Origin: Rhodospirillaceae bacterium
GTDB lineage: Bacteria; Pseudomonadota; Alphaproteobacteria; Kiloniellales; DSM-21159
Direction: 5' to 3'
Length of the DNA: 39,624 bases
Assembly (NCBI GenBank): GCA_029265995.1
Contig: JAJUFM010000011.1
Location: 1-39,624, forward strand
Both the position numbers and the translations under genes were made by a program. Every line of letters begins with the position of its first letter. Within the stretch, counting starts at the first letter, position 1. Shown piece by piece: positions 27,053-34,247 of this stretch. The notes under the pieces are model-generated. The model did no database searches and had not been told where the DNA came from. It was given only the letters and a program-made list of their open reading frames with translations.

Positions 27053-27862
27053 CTACCCCCAGGGTCCCCGCCGTGGCTTATCGGGCCGTGGTTTATCAGG
27101 CCGTGGCTTATCGGATCGACCGGCCGGCCGGCGGCGCCACTGCGAAGGGTTTCGCATCTCTAGGCCGCGCGGCGGTCGGCCTGATCCGAAAAGCGGGACC
27201 GTCCTTCGACGAAAGTAGAGAATCAAAAGCATGCCGGTGAGAAAGCCACCAATGTGCGCCCACCAAGCGATGCCTTCGGCTTCTTCACCACCGCTCAGTC
27301 CCATGACCTGAAAAGCAAACCAAAAAATCAGGAGAAGCCAGGCCGGCAGAAAGAAGGGAAAGATGATAATCGGGACCAGTACCTGTGCACGGGGATGCAG
27401 CAGCAAGTAGGCGCCCAACACGCCCGACACCGCTCCACTTGCACCGACCACGGGCACTGGCGATCCCGGGTAAGCCAGGACGTGGACCAAGGCTGCAGCA
27501 ATGCCGCAGATGAGATAGAAGGCCAGAAACTTCAGGTGGCCCATGGCATCTTCCACATTGTCTCCGAAAACGAAGAGGAAGAGCATGTTGCCGAAAAGGT
27601 GCATCCAGCTTCCGTGCAGGAACTGGTAGGTAACGAGCGTAACGATGGAGGGCGGGCCGGCCAAGTTTGGCGCCAGAACAGCCTCTCCAGTCAGTACAGC
27701 CGGAACGACTCCATAGCCGTAAACCGAGGCCAACTGTTGTTCCGTATCGCCACCGGCCTGGAAGACGAAGATGAAGATGCAGGCGGCCATCAAGCCCCAG
27801 GTTACCCAAGGATAGGCGAGGAAGACGCGGGGATTGCGGTCGAAGAGAGGCAGGAAGGCCAT
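27053..27862 (-). CDS. Rhomboid family intramembrane serine protease with basic repeat tail
   Basis: A 269-residue polytopic rhomboid. The catalytic serine is S142 in GASGAVSG and the catalytic histidine is H203 in WWAHIGGFLTG; the HxxxN oxyanion pair is H88/N92 (MHLFGNM). Hydrophobic segments run from about residue 18 to 217. A hydrophilic, Arg/Lys/Pro-rich cytoplasmic tail follows (220-269), ending in three copies of DKPR(P/R) encoded by a 15-bp tandem repeat. Rhomboids cleave membrane proteins within the bilayer; the substrate is unknown. It lies between xthA (37-nt gap) and the amine oxidase gene (2-nt gap) on the same strand. Confidence 0.92.
   Translation of the reverse strand: MAFLPLFDRNPRVFLAYPWVTWGLMAACIFIFVFQAGGDTEQQLASVYGYGVVPAVLTGEAVLAPNLAGPPSIVTLVTYQFLHGSWMHLFGNMLFLFVFGDNVEDAMGHLKFLAFYLICGIAAALVHVLAYPGSPVPVVGASGAVSGVLGAYLLLHPRAQVLVPIIIFPFFLPAWLLLIFWFAFQVMGLSGGEEAEGIAWWAHIGGFLTGMLLILYFRRRTVPLFGSGRPPRGLEMRNPSQWRRRPAGRSDKPRPDKPRPDKPRRGPWG
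27071..27115. repeat. Three tandem 15-bp repeats inside the rhomboid gene
   Basis: Copies are 27071-27085, 27086-27100 and 27101-27115, each beginning CCGTGG and differing at one to three bases. On the minus strand they encode DKPRP, DKPRP and DKPRR at residues 251-265, so copy number changes would keep the frame. Confidence 0.85.
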
Positions 27863-27899
27863 CGGCTAAGGCTCGGCGAGCGGGTTGTGTGCCGACACC

Positions 27900-28676
27900 T
27901 TAGCGATCTCTCAAGCGGCACCAAACCGGGGTGTGGTCAGACGCTCTTTCGCGGCCTCGAGGCTCGCGATCGATTCCCGCCTCCGCCAGACGATCGGCCG
28001 CCTGGGGTGAAAGCAGGAGATGGTCGATCCGAATGCCGTTGTCTCGCTGCCAGGCGCCGGCCTGGTAGTCCCAGAAGGTGTAAGCGTGGGTCGTATCCGG
28101 GTTGAGGGCACGGTAGGCGTCCGTGTAGCCGAGATGAAGAATGGTGCGGAAGGCAGCCCGGCTTTCTGGCCGGAAAAGAGCGTCGTCTCGCCAGGCTTCG
28201 GGATCATGGCAGTCGACCGGCTCGGGAATGACGTTCCAGTCTCCGCCCAGCACGATAGGCTGCTCCAGGCTCAGCAACTCTCGGGCCCGCGCCTGCAGAC
28301 GCTCCATCCATGCGAGCTTGTAATTGAATTTCTCGCCAGGGGCGGGATTGCCGTTTGGCAGGTAGATGGAAGCAACACGCAGGTCGCCGATGGTCGCTTC
28401 GAGATAGCGGGCTTGCTGGTCTTCCGGGTCACCAGGCAAAACGGTCAGAACCTCTTCGATCGGCTGTCGAGAGAGGAGGGCCACACCATTGTAGGCCTTT
28501 TGCCCAACGACGGCACAATGGTACCCTGCTGCCTCCAGTTCCAACCTGGGAAAGGCATCCTCAACGCATTTCGTCTCCTGCAGCATCACGATGTCAGGAG
28601 AAAATTCGTCGAGCCACTGCAGCAGGTTTGGCAGGCGCACCTTGATGGAGTTCACGTTCCAGGAAGCGATCTTCAT
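27900..28676 (-). CDS. xthA: Exodeoxyribonuclease III
   Basis: A 258-residue Mg-dependent AP endonuclease/3'-5' exonuclease of the EEP fold that incises abasic sites in base excision repair. Conserved active-site residues are N7 (SWNVNS), E34 (LQETK), Y105 (IYLPNG), D146 and N148 (GGDWNVIP), and the C-terminal D247-H248 (SDHTPVW). Length is as expected. It starts at ATG 28676, opening MKIASWNVNSIK. It is first in a minus-strand group with the rhomboid and amine oxidase genes and is divergent from erpA across about 160 bp. Confidence 0.97.
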   Translation of the reverse strand: MKIASWNVNSIKVRLPNLLQWLDEFSPDIVMLQETKCVEDAFPRLELEAAGYHCAVVGQKAYNGVALLSRQPIEEVLTVLPGDPEDQQARYLEATIGDLRVASIYLPNGNPAPGEKFNYKLAWMERLQARARELLSLEQPIVLGGDWNVIPEPVDCHDPEAWRDDALFRPESRAAFRTILHLGYTDAYRALNPDTTHAYTFWDYQAGAWQRDNGIRIDHLLLSPQAADRLAEAGIDREPRGRERASDHTPVWCRLRDR

Positions 28677-28718
28677 TTACAGTCCGTAGGTATGAGGCAG
28701 GTCGCGCAAACTCTAACA

Positions 28719-28750
28719 TCCGGCCTCAACAGCCTCCAGCACAGGCCGGA
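28719..28750. repeat. 8-bp perfect inverted repeat between xthA and erpA
   Basis: Bases 28719-28726 pair with 28743-28750 around a 16-nt loop. It lies in the divergent promoter region, so a protein-binding site or 5' leader hairpin is possible. No clear promoter hexamers were found beside it. Confidence 0.3.
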
Positions 28751-28836
28751 GGAGGGGGCTCTTTCACCTCTCGGTGCGACTCCTTACATTGGAGAGGCGG
28801 TTATCACCTTTACGGTGGGGCCAGTAGGAGATGAGT

Positions 28837-29184
28837 ATGAGCAGCGTTATCGAAGCACCGTCCCTGACCCTTAGCGAAAGCGCAGCCAAGCGGATAGCCT
28901 TTCTGGTCGCCCAGGAAGAGGAGCCGGATACCAAGCTACGCATCACCGTGTCAGGTGGCGGCTGTTCCGGGTTCCGCTATGACTTCAGTTTCGATGCTGC
29001 CGTAAACGAAGACGACCGCGTTTTCGAGCGGGATGGGGCGAAGGTGGTCATTGACGAGGTCTCCCTTGACCTGCTGGGAGGCTCGGTTGTGGATTTCGTG
29101 GACGACCTGATGGGCGCCTACTTTGCGATCCAGAACCCCAATGCCAGCTCTTCTTGCGGCTGCGGCACATCCTTTTCCATCTAG
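28837..29184 (+). CDS. erpA: Iron-sulfur cluster insertion protein ErpA (A-type carrier)
   Basis: A 115-residue A-type Fe-S carrier of the HesB/IscA family. The three conserved cysteines are C43 (GGCSGFRYDF), C107 and C109 (SSSCGCGTSFSI). The protein passes Fe-S clusters to apo-enzymes. A possible client is encoded nearby (IlvD), but that link is inference. ATG 28837 is chosen because AGGAG lies 6 nt upstream; for the ATG at 28831 the same Shine-Dalgarno would abut the start codon. Subfamily naming (ErpA versus IscA) rests on the overall pattern and is moderately sure. A terminator hairpin follows. Confidence 0.92.
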   Translation: MSSVIEAPSLTLSESAAKRIAFLVAQEEEPDTKLRITVSGGGCSGFRYDFSFDAAVNEDDRVFERDGAKVVIDEVSLDLLGGSVVDFVDDLMGAYFAIQNPNASSSCGCGTSFSI

Positions 29185-29219
29185 GTTCCCGCCATTGACC
29201 GGTGCCTAACGGTGGCGCC

Positions 29220-29246
29220 GGGGCAGCCTTACCTGCCCCCCTTTTG
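29220..29246 (+). terminator. Probable intrinsic terminator after erpA
   Basis: GGGGCAG at 29220-29226 pairs with CTGCCCC at 29233-29239 around a 6-nt loop, then CC and TTTT follow. It starts 35 nt after the erpA stop. Confidence 0.55.
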
Positions 29247-29336
29247 CCCTTCCGCTTCGGGAATGAAGCTAGCTATTGCGCCTGAAAGCGCGATGCTATG
29301 ATCGGACCGAGGTCGCGGCCACCGGGGGGAAAACGA

Positions 29337-31793
29337 ATGAAACAGCTACCTGCGCACGCACGCGCGGTGATTATCGGCGGCGGCGTAGTCGGCTGCTCGG
29401 TGGCCTATCACCTCTCCAAGCTCGGCTGGACCGATGTCGTTCTGCTGGAGCGAAAGCAGCTGACGAGCGGTACCACCTGGCACGCGGCCGGTTTGATCGG
29501 GCAGCTCCGAGCCACTCTCAACCTGACTCGGCTCGCAAAGTATTCGGCTGAACTCTACATAAATCTGAGCGCCGAGACGGGCCAGGAAACCGGCTTTCGC
29601 CAGAGCGGCTCGCTGGGCGTGGCCCTGACGGACGAGCGCCTGGAGGAACTCAAGCGCGGAGCCTCTATGGCCAAGACCTTCGGACTGGAGGTGGAGCTCC
29701 TGACGCCTTCCGAGGTTCGAGAGACCTATCCCCTGCTGAATTGCGATGACGTGAAGGGTGGCGTGTTCCTCCCGAAGGATGGTCAAGCGGACCCGGCCAA
29801 CATTGCCTTGGCACTCGCCAGTGGCGCGCGCACCGCCGGAGTCAGAATCTTCGAGCACACCAAGGTTACCGGGGTTGAGACCCGTGACGGTCGGGTGACC
29901 GGCGTCATGACTGACAAGGGTCACATCACCGCCGACTATGTGGTCAACTGCGGCGGCATGTGGGGCAGGGAAATCGGCCTCATGGCTGGAGTCGAGGTGC
30001 CGCTGCACGCCTGCGAACACTTCTATATCGTGACCGACCCCATTGCGGATTTGCCCAGCAACCTTCCGTCCCTCCGGGTTCCGGACGAATGCACCTACTA
30101 CAAGGAGGACGCGGGCAAGATCGTCCTCGGATGCTTCGAGCCCAAGGCCAAGCCTTGGGGCGGCGACGGGATCCCGGAAGATTTCTGCTTCGATGAACTG
30201 CCGGAGGACATTGCCCACTTCGAACCCATTCTGGAGAAGGCAATAGAGCGGATGCCTCTGCTAGCCGAGGCGGGTATCAGGACTTTCTTCAATGGCCCAG
30301 AAAGCTTCACGCCGGACGGTCGCTACCTCCTGGGCGAAGCGCCCTTCTTGAAGAACTTCTTCCTGGCTTGCGGCTTCAACTCCATCGGTATCCAATCCGC
30401 CGGTGGCGCCGGAAAAGCTTTGGCGGAGTGGATGGACGGCGGCGAACCGCCCTTCGACCTCTGGGATGTAGACGTTCGCCGGCTGCACCCGGTGCAGAAC
30501 AACTCCTTCTTCCTGCAGGAGCGGGTGAGCGAGACTCTCGGTCTCCTCTATGCAGATCATTTCCCCTATCGGCAGTTTGCAACGGCTCGGGGCCTGCGGA
30601 CATCGCCGCTGCACGAGCGCCTGGCTGAAACGGGCGCCTGCTTCGGGGAAACGGCCGGCTGGGAAAGGCCCAACTGGTTTGCCCCAAGGGGGGTGGAGCC
30701 GGAATATCGCTACAGCTGGAAGCGGCAGAACTGGTTCGAGTTCAGTGCCGCTGAACATTTGGCAGTCCGCGAAGGCGTCGGTTTCTTCGACATGAGTTCT
30801 TTTGCCAAGTTTCGCGTCGAAGGCCCGGATGCGGAAGCCGTCCTGCAGCGGATTTGTGCGAATGACGTGGCCGTCGAACCGGGGCGGGTCGTCTATACCC
30901 AATGGCTCAACGAGCGGGGCGGCATCGAGGCAGACCTGACGGTCACCCGCCTTGAAGAAGACTCCTTTCTAGTGGTGACTGCCGCCGCATCTGCCATTCG
31001 GGACCTCGCTTGGCTGAAGCGCAACACTCCGGCAGAGGCGCGCTGCGTCGTCGTTGACGTGACGAGCGGGGAAGCCGTCCTGAGCGTCATGGGACCGCGC
31101 TCTCGCGACCTCTTGCAGTCGATCACCCGTGCCGACCTATCCAACGAAGCTTTTCCTTTCGCCACCGCGAGGGAGATCGAATTGGGGGCTGTTCTGGCAC
31201 GCGCTCATCGGATTACCTACGTGGGCGAGTTAGGGTGGGAGCTCTACGTGCCAAGCGAGATGGCACGGGCCGCGTTCGACGCTGTAATGGCGGCCGGCGA
31301 CAGCCGTGGCCTGCGGCTGTGTGGCCTGAATGCCCTCGACTCCTGTCGCATCGAGAAGGCCTACCGTCACTTTGGGCACGACGTGACCGATGAGGATCAT
31401 GTGCTGGAAGCAGGCTTGGGCTTCGCCGTAAAGACGGAAAAGCCGCGCTCGAGCTTTGGCGATTTCATTGGCCGCGAGGCCGTCCTTCGCAAGCGGGAGC
31501 GCGGGCTGAGCCGGCGCCTGCTACAGTTCAAGCTGCGCGATCCGGAACCGCTGCTCTATCACAACGAACCGATCAGGCGCGACGGCGAGATCGTGGGCCG
31601 TGTCACCTCCGGCAACTACGGTCATTTTCTTGGGGGAGCGATCGGGATGGGCTACGTGAACTGCTTGCAGGGCGCGAGCGCGGAGGAGCTGCTTTCTGCC
31701 AGCTACAGCATTGAGGTTGCCGGTGAAAACTTCGAGGCCGATGCGAGCCTAAAGCCGCTCTATGACCCGAAGAGCGAGCGTCCGCGGAGCTGA
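29337..31793 (+). CDS. FAD-dependent dimethylglycine/sarcosine dehydrogenase-like oxidoreductase with GcvT domains
   Basis: An 818-residue fusion of a DAO-type FAD domain and a C-terminal GcvT/aminomethyltransferase-like folate domain. The N-terminus has GGGVVG (14-19) and TTWHAAG with H49, the position that covalently binds FAD in mammalian dimethylglycine and sarcosine dehydrogenases. The C-terminal part (about 430-810) includes a GcvT-type VGELGWELYVP motif and ends with typical GcvT residues. Such enzymes demethylate dimethylglycine, sarcosine or related N-methyl amines and transfer the one-carbon unit to tetrahydrofolate. The exact substrate is unknown. ATG 29337 is chosen because a GGGGGGA Shine-Dalgarno precedes it by about 7 nt. 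A T-run (about 31799-31805) follows the stop, but with only a weak hairpin before it. Confidence 0.9.
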   Translation: MKQLPAHARAVIIGGGVVGCSVAYHLSKLGWTDVVLLERKQLTSGTTWHAAGLIGQLRATLNLTRLAKYSAELYINLSAETGQETGFRQSGSLGVALTDERLEELKRGASMAKTFGLEVELLTPSEVRETYPLLNCDDVKGGVFLPKDGQADPANIALALASGARTAGVRIFEHTKVTGVETRDGRVTGVMTDKGHITADYVVNCGGMWGREIGLMAGVEVPLHACEHFYIVTDPIADLPSNLPSLRVPDECTYYKEDAGKIVLGCFEPKAKPWGGDGIPEDFCFDELPEDIAHFEPILEKAIERMPLLAEAGIRTFFNGPESFTPDGRYLLGEAPFLKNFFLACGFNSIGIQSAGGAGKALAEWMDGGEPPFDLWDVDVRRLHPVQNNSFFLQERVSETLGLLYADHFPYRQFATARGLRTSPLHERLAETGACFGETAGWERPNWFAPRGVEPEYRYSWKRQNWFEFSAAEHLAVREGVGFFDMSSFAKFRVEGPDAEAVLQRICANDVAVEPGRVVYTQWLNERGGIEADLTVTRLEEDSFLVVTAAASAIRDLAWLKRNTPAEARCVVVDVTSGEAVLSVMGPRSRDLLQSITRADLSNEAFPFATAREIELGAVLARAHRITYVGELGWELYVPSEMARAAFDAVMAAGDSRGLRLCGLNALDSCRIEKAYRHFGHDVTDEDHVLEAGLGFAVKTEKPRSSFGDFIGREAVLRKRERGLSRRLLQFKLRDPEPLLYHNEPIRRDGEIVGRVTSGNYGHFLGGAIGMGYVNCLQGASAEELLSASYSIEVAGENFEADASLKPLYDPKSERPRS

Positions 31794-31816
31794 GGCCCTT
31801 TTTTTGAGGCACCTGG

Positions 31817-33898
31817 TCAGCCTGAACGCAAATAGCGCACGGCCGTATCTCGCTCATAGAGGTAGAGGAGAATGCGCAGGGCGCTCCCCTCTGCCCCCGC
31901 CAGTTCTGGATTACGCTCGATGATCACATTGGCATGGTCGCGTGCCATTGCCAGCAGGTCACCCTGGGCTTCGATGTCGGCCAATCGGAACTTCGGGAGT
32001 CCGGACTGCGCAGTCCCCAACAGTTCTCCCGCGCCTCTGAGTCGCAGGTCTTCTTCTGCAATGCGGAAGCCGTCCTCGCTTTCCCGCAGGATCTTCAGCC
32101 TTTCATGCGCCGTTTTTCCGAGCGGCGTCTGGTAGAGCAGCAGGCAGGTCGATCGACCGCTACCGCGCCCAATCCGCCCTCTGAGTTGATGCAACTGGGC
32201 CAATCCGAAACGTTCAGCTTGCTCGATGACCATGACTGTTGCGGCCGGGACATCGACACCCACCTCGATAACCGTCGTCGCCACCAAAATGTCCGCCGGC
32301 CCTTCCGCGAAGGCCTGCATCGCGGCATCCTTTTCCGGCCCCTTCATGCGCCCGTGCACCAGCGCGACGCGGCCGGGAAAGTGTTGGTTAAGGGCAGCGA
32401 ACCGCGCTTCCGCATCGGCCAGGTCCATCGCTTCCGATTCCTCGACGAGCGGACAGACCCAGTAGATCTTCGAGCCGCGTTCCAGCGCGCGGCCCAAGGC
32501 GATTACCACTTCCCCGAGGCGCTCAAGCGGGAGCGTCCGCGTGTCGACCGGCTGGCGTCCAGCCGGCTTCTCGGTAAGGCGCGAAACCTCCATATCCCCA
32601 TAGGCGGTCAGAACCAGCGTGCGGGGGATGGGCGTGGCCGTCATCACGAGTACGTCGACGCCCTTACCCTTCTGAGCGAGCTGCAATCGCTGGTGGACGC
32701 CAAAGCGATGTTGCTCGTCGATCACCGCCATTCCCAGGTCACGAAAGACCACATCGTTCTGAAAGAGGGCATGAGTGCCCACTACAAGTGCGGCGCTGCC
32801 GTCGCCCAGACGCTCAAGCGCTGCACGGCGACCGCGTCCTTTGTCTCGACCGGTGAGCAGTTCGATCTCGACCCCTGCCGCCTGCGCTAACGGTAGGATG
32901 GTCTTGAAGTGCTGTCGCGCCAGGATCTCTGTGGGGGCCATGAGCGCGGCTTGCTGACCTGCTTCGACAGCGGTCAGCATGGCGAGCAAAGCCACCACTG
33001 TCTTGCCACTGCCGACGTCCCCTTGCAGCAGGCGCAGCATCCTGTCGGAAGAAGCCATGTCCGCCTGGATTTCCGCCAGTGCCGACTGCTGCGAGGGGGT
33101 GAGCGGAAAGGGGAGGGCGGCCAGGGCAGCCTCGACAAGTCTCCCATCCCCTCTTAGCGGGCGGCCAGCCGCGCGCTTCTGGTTCAGTCGAATGAGGGAA
33201 AGAGCCAGTTGGTTGGCCAGTAACTCGTCGTAGGCCAGACGTTGCCGCGCGGCTGCAGAGGGTGCGAGATCCGCCTCCTTCTGCGGCTGATGGACTTCGA
33301 GCAAGGCTTGGTGCCAACTCGGCCAGCGACGGCTCTTCAGAAGATGCTGGTCCTGCCACTCGGGAAGCGCCGGTGCCCGTTCAAGCGCGGCCCCTACAGC
33401 CTTCTGTACGACCTTTTGCCCGAGCCCCGCGGTCAGAGGGTACAGGGCTTCAGTCTGAGGCAGACTCTCAGCCTCGTCAGGTGGGACCATATGTTCCGGA
33501 TGGCTCATCTGGAAACGGCCGTTGAAGATTTCGAGACGGCCACTCACCAGTCGCCACTCACCCAGCGGCAGCTGCTTTTCCAGCCAGCGACCATTCGCCC
33601 GGAAGAAGGTGAGGTCCATGTCCTGCTGGCCGTCGGTGCATAGCACCTTCCAGGGGGCGCGCGGGCTGGCGGGCCTCTGGTGCGCCATCACCTTGAGCTT
33701 GAGGGTTGCTACACGCCCTGGCTCGGCCTCCTCCAGCTTTGGCCGATAGCGGCGATCGACGACGCCGCTGGGCAAGTGCCAGCAGAGATCGATCACACGG
33801 CCACCCGCTAGCCGCTCGAAGGCCTTTTTGACCCGCGGCCCGACCCCGGGCAGGCTGCTTATATCCGCAAAGAGGGGATTGAGGACATCAGGTCTCAC
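31817..33898 (-). CDS. recG: ATP-dependent DNA helicase RecG
   Basis: A 693-residue RecG that remodels stalled replication forks and Holliday junctions. An N-terminal wedge/OB region (ISSLPGVGPRVKKAFERLAG near residues 13-32) is followed by SF2 helicase domains. These have Walker A GDVGSGKT at about 291-298, the Walker B/DEQHRFGVHQR box near 392, and the C-terminal QLRGRIGRGS motif VI. It starts at GTG 33898 (MRPDVLNPLF), the usual alphaproteobacterial opening. It is divergent from sdhE-mfd across 73 bp and convergent with the DMGDH-like gene across 23 bp. Confidence 0.96.
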   Translation of the reverse strand: MRPDVLNPLFADISSLPGVGPRVKKAFERLAGGRVIDLCWHLPSGVVDRRYRPKLEEAEPGRVATLKLKVMAHQRPASPRAPWKVLCTDGQQDMDLTFFRANGRWLEKQLPLGEWRLVSGRLEIFNGRFQMSHPEHMVPPDEAESLPQTEALYPLTAGLGQKVVQKAVGAALERAPALPEWQDQHLLKSRRWPSWHQALLEVHQPQKEADLAPSAAARQRLAYDELLANQLALSLIRLNQKRAAGRPLRGDGRLVEAALAALPFPLTPSQQSALAEIQADMASSDRMLRLLQGDVGSGKTVVALLAMLTAVEAGQQAALMAPTEILARQHFKTILPLAQAAGVEIELLTGRDKGRGRRAALERLGDGSAALVVGTHALFQNDVVFRDLGMAVIDEQHRFGVHQRLQLAQKGKGVDVLVMTATPIPRTLVLTAYGDMEVSRLTEKPAGRQPVDTRTLPLERLGEVVIALGRALERGSKIYWVCPLVEESEAMDLADAEARFAALNQHFPGRVALVHGRMKGPEKDAAMQAFAEGPADILVATTVIEVGVDVPAATVMVIEQAERFGLAQLHQLRGRIGRGSGRSTCLLLYQTPLGKTAHERLKILRESEDGFRIAEEDLRLRGAGELLGTAQSGLPKFRLADIEAQGDLLAMARDHANVIIERNPELAGAEGSALRILLYLYERDTAVRYLRSG

Positions 33899-33917
33899 AG
33901 AAGTTCCGCGGGTGGGA

Positions 33918-33946
33918 ATGACAGCTCCGGGCGTTCAGCCTATATC
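33918..33946 (+). promoter_or_regulatory. Sigma-70-type promoter for sdhE-mfd
   Basis: ATGACA at 33918-33923 and TATATC at 33941-33946 with 17 bp between. Transcription would begin near 33953, leaving a short leader with GGAAGG before the sdhE ATG. It lies in the 73-bp divergent gap with recG. Confidence 0.5.
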
Positions 33947-33971
33947 CTACCGTGAATCGAGGAAGGAAAGC

Positions 33972-34247
33972 ATGAGCGAAGCAGGCTCCGACGTCCGCCG
34001 CAAGAGGTTGCGCTGGCGAAGCTGGCACCGAGGAACCCGTGAGATGGATCTCCTGATCGGCGGTTTTGCAGATGCGCATCTGGGAACGCTGAGCGAAGAA
34101 CAGCTCGATCGCTTCGAGCAACTTCTTCAGATGCCTGATCCCGATCTCTATCGCTGGCTGGTCGGTCGCGAGGCGCCGCCCGCTGCTGTTGATCACGACA
34201 TCCTCCACATGATGCGCAGCTTTAAGTTCTCACCTCGCAGCGGTTGA
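33972..34247 (+). CDS. sdhE: Succinate dehydrogenase assembly factor SdhE
   Basis: A 91-residue SdhE/DUF339 protein. SdhE (yeast Sdh5) promotes covalent attachment of FAD to the succinate dehydrogenase flavoprotein. The hallmark RGxxE is present as RGTRE within RWRSWHRGTREMDLLIGGF, followed by LSEEQLDRFEQLLQMPDPDLYRWL, the rest of the five-helix fold. ATG 33972 is chosen for its GGAAGG Shine-Dalgarno. The frame is open farther upstream but would run into recG. The stop TGA (34245-34247) overlaps a possible TTG start of mfd, so the two are likely a coupled operon. Confidence 0.93.
   Translation: MSEAGSDVRRKRLRWRSWHRGTREMDLLIGGFADAHLGTLSEEQLDRFEQLLQMPDPDLYRWLVGREAPPAAVDHDILHMMRSFKFSPRSG

Noticed and set aside
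31798..31816. T-run after the DMGDH-like gene as an intrinsic terminator
   Set aside because: No convincing GC stem directly precedes it, so it was not listed as a feature.
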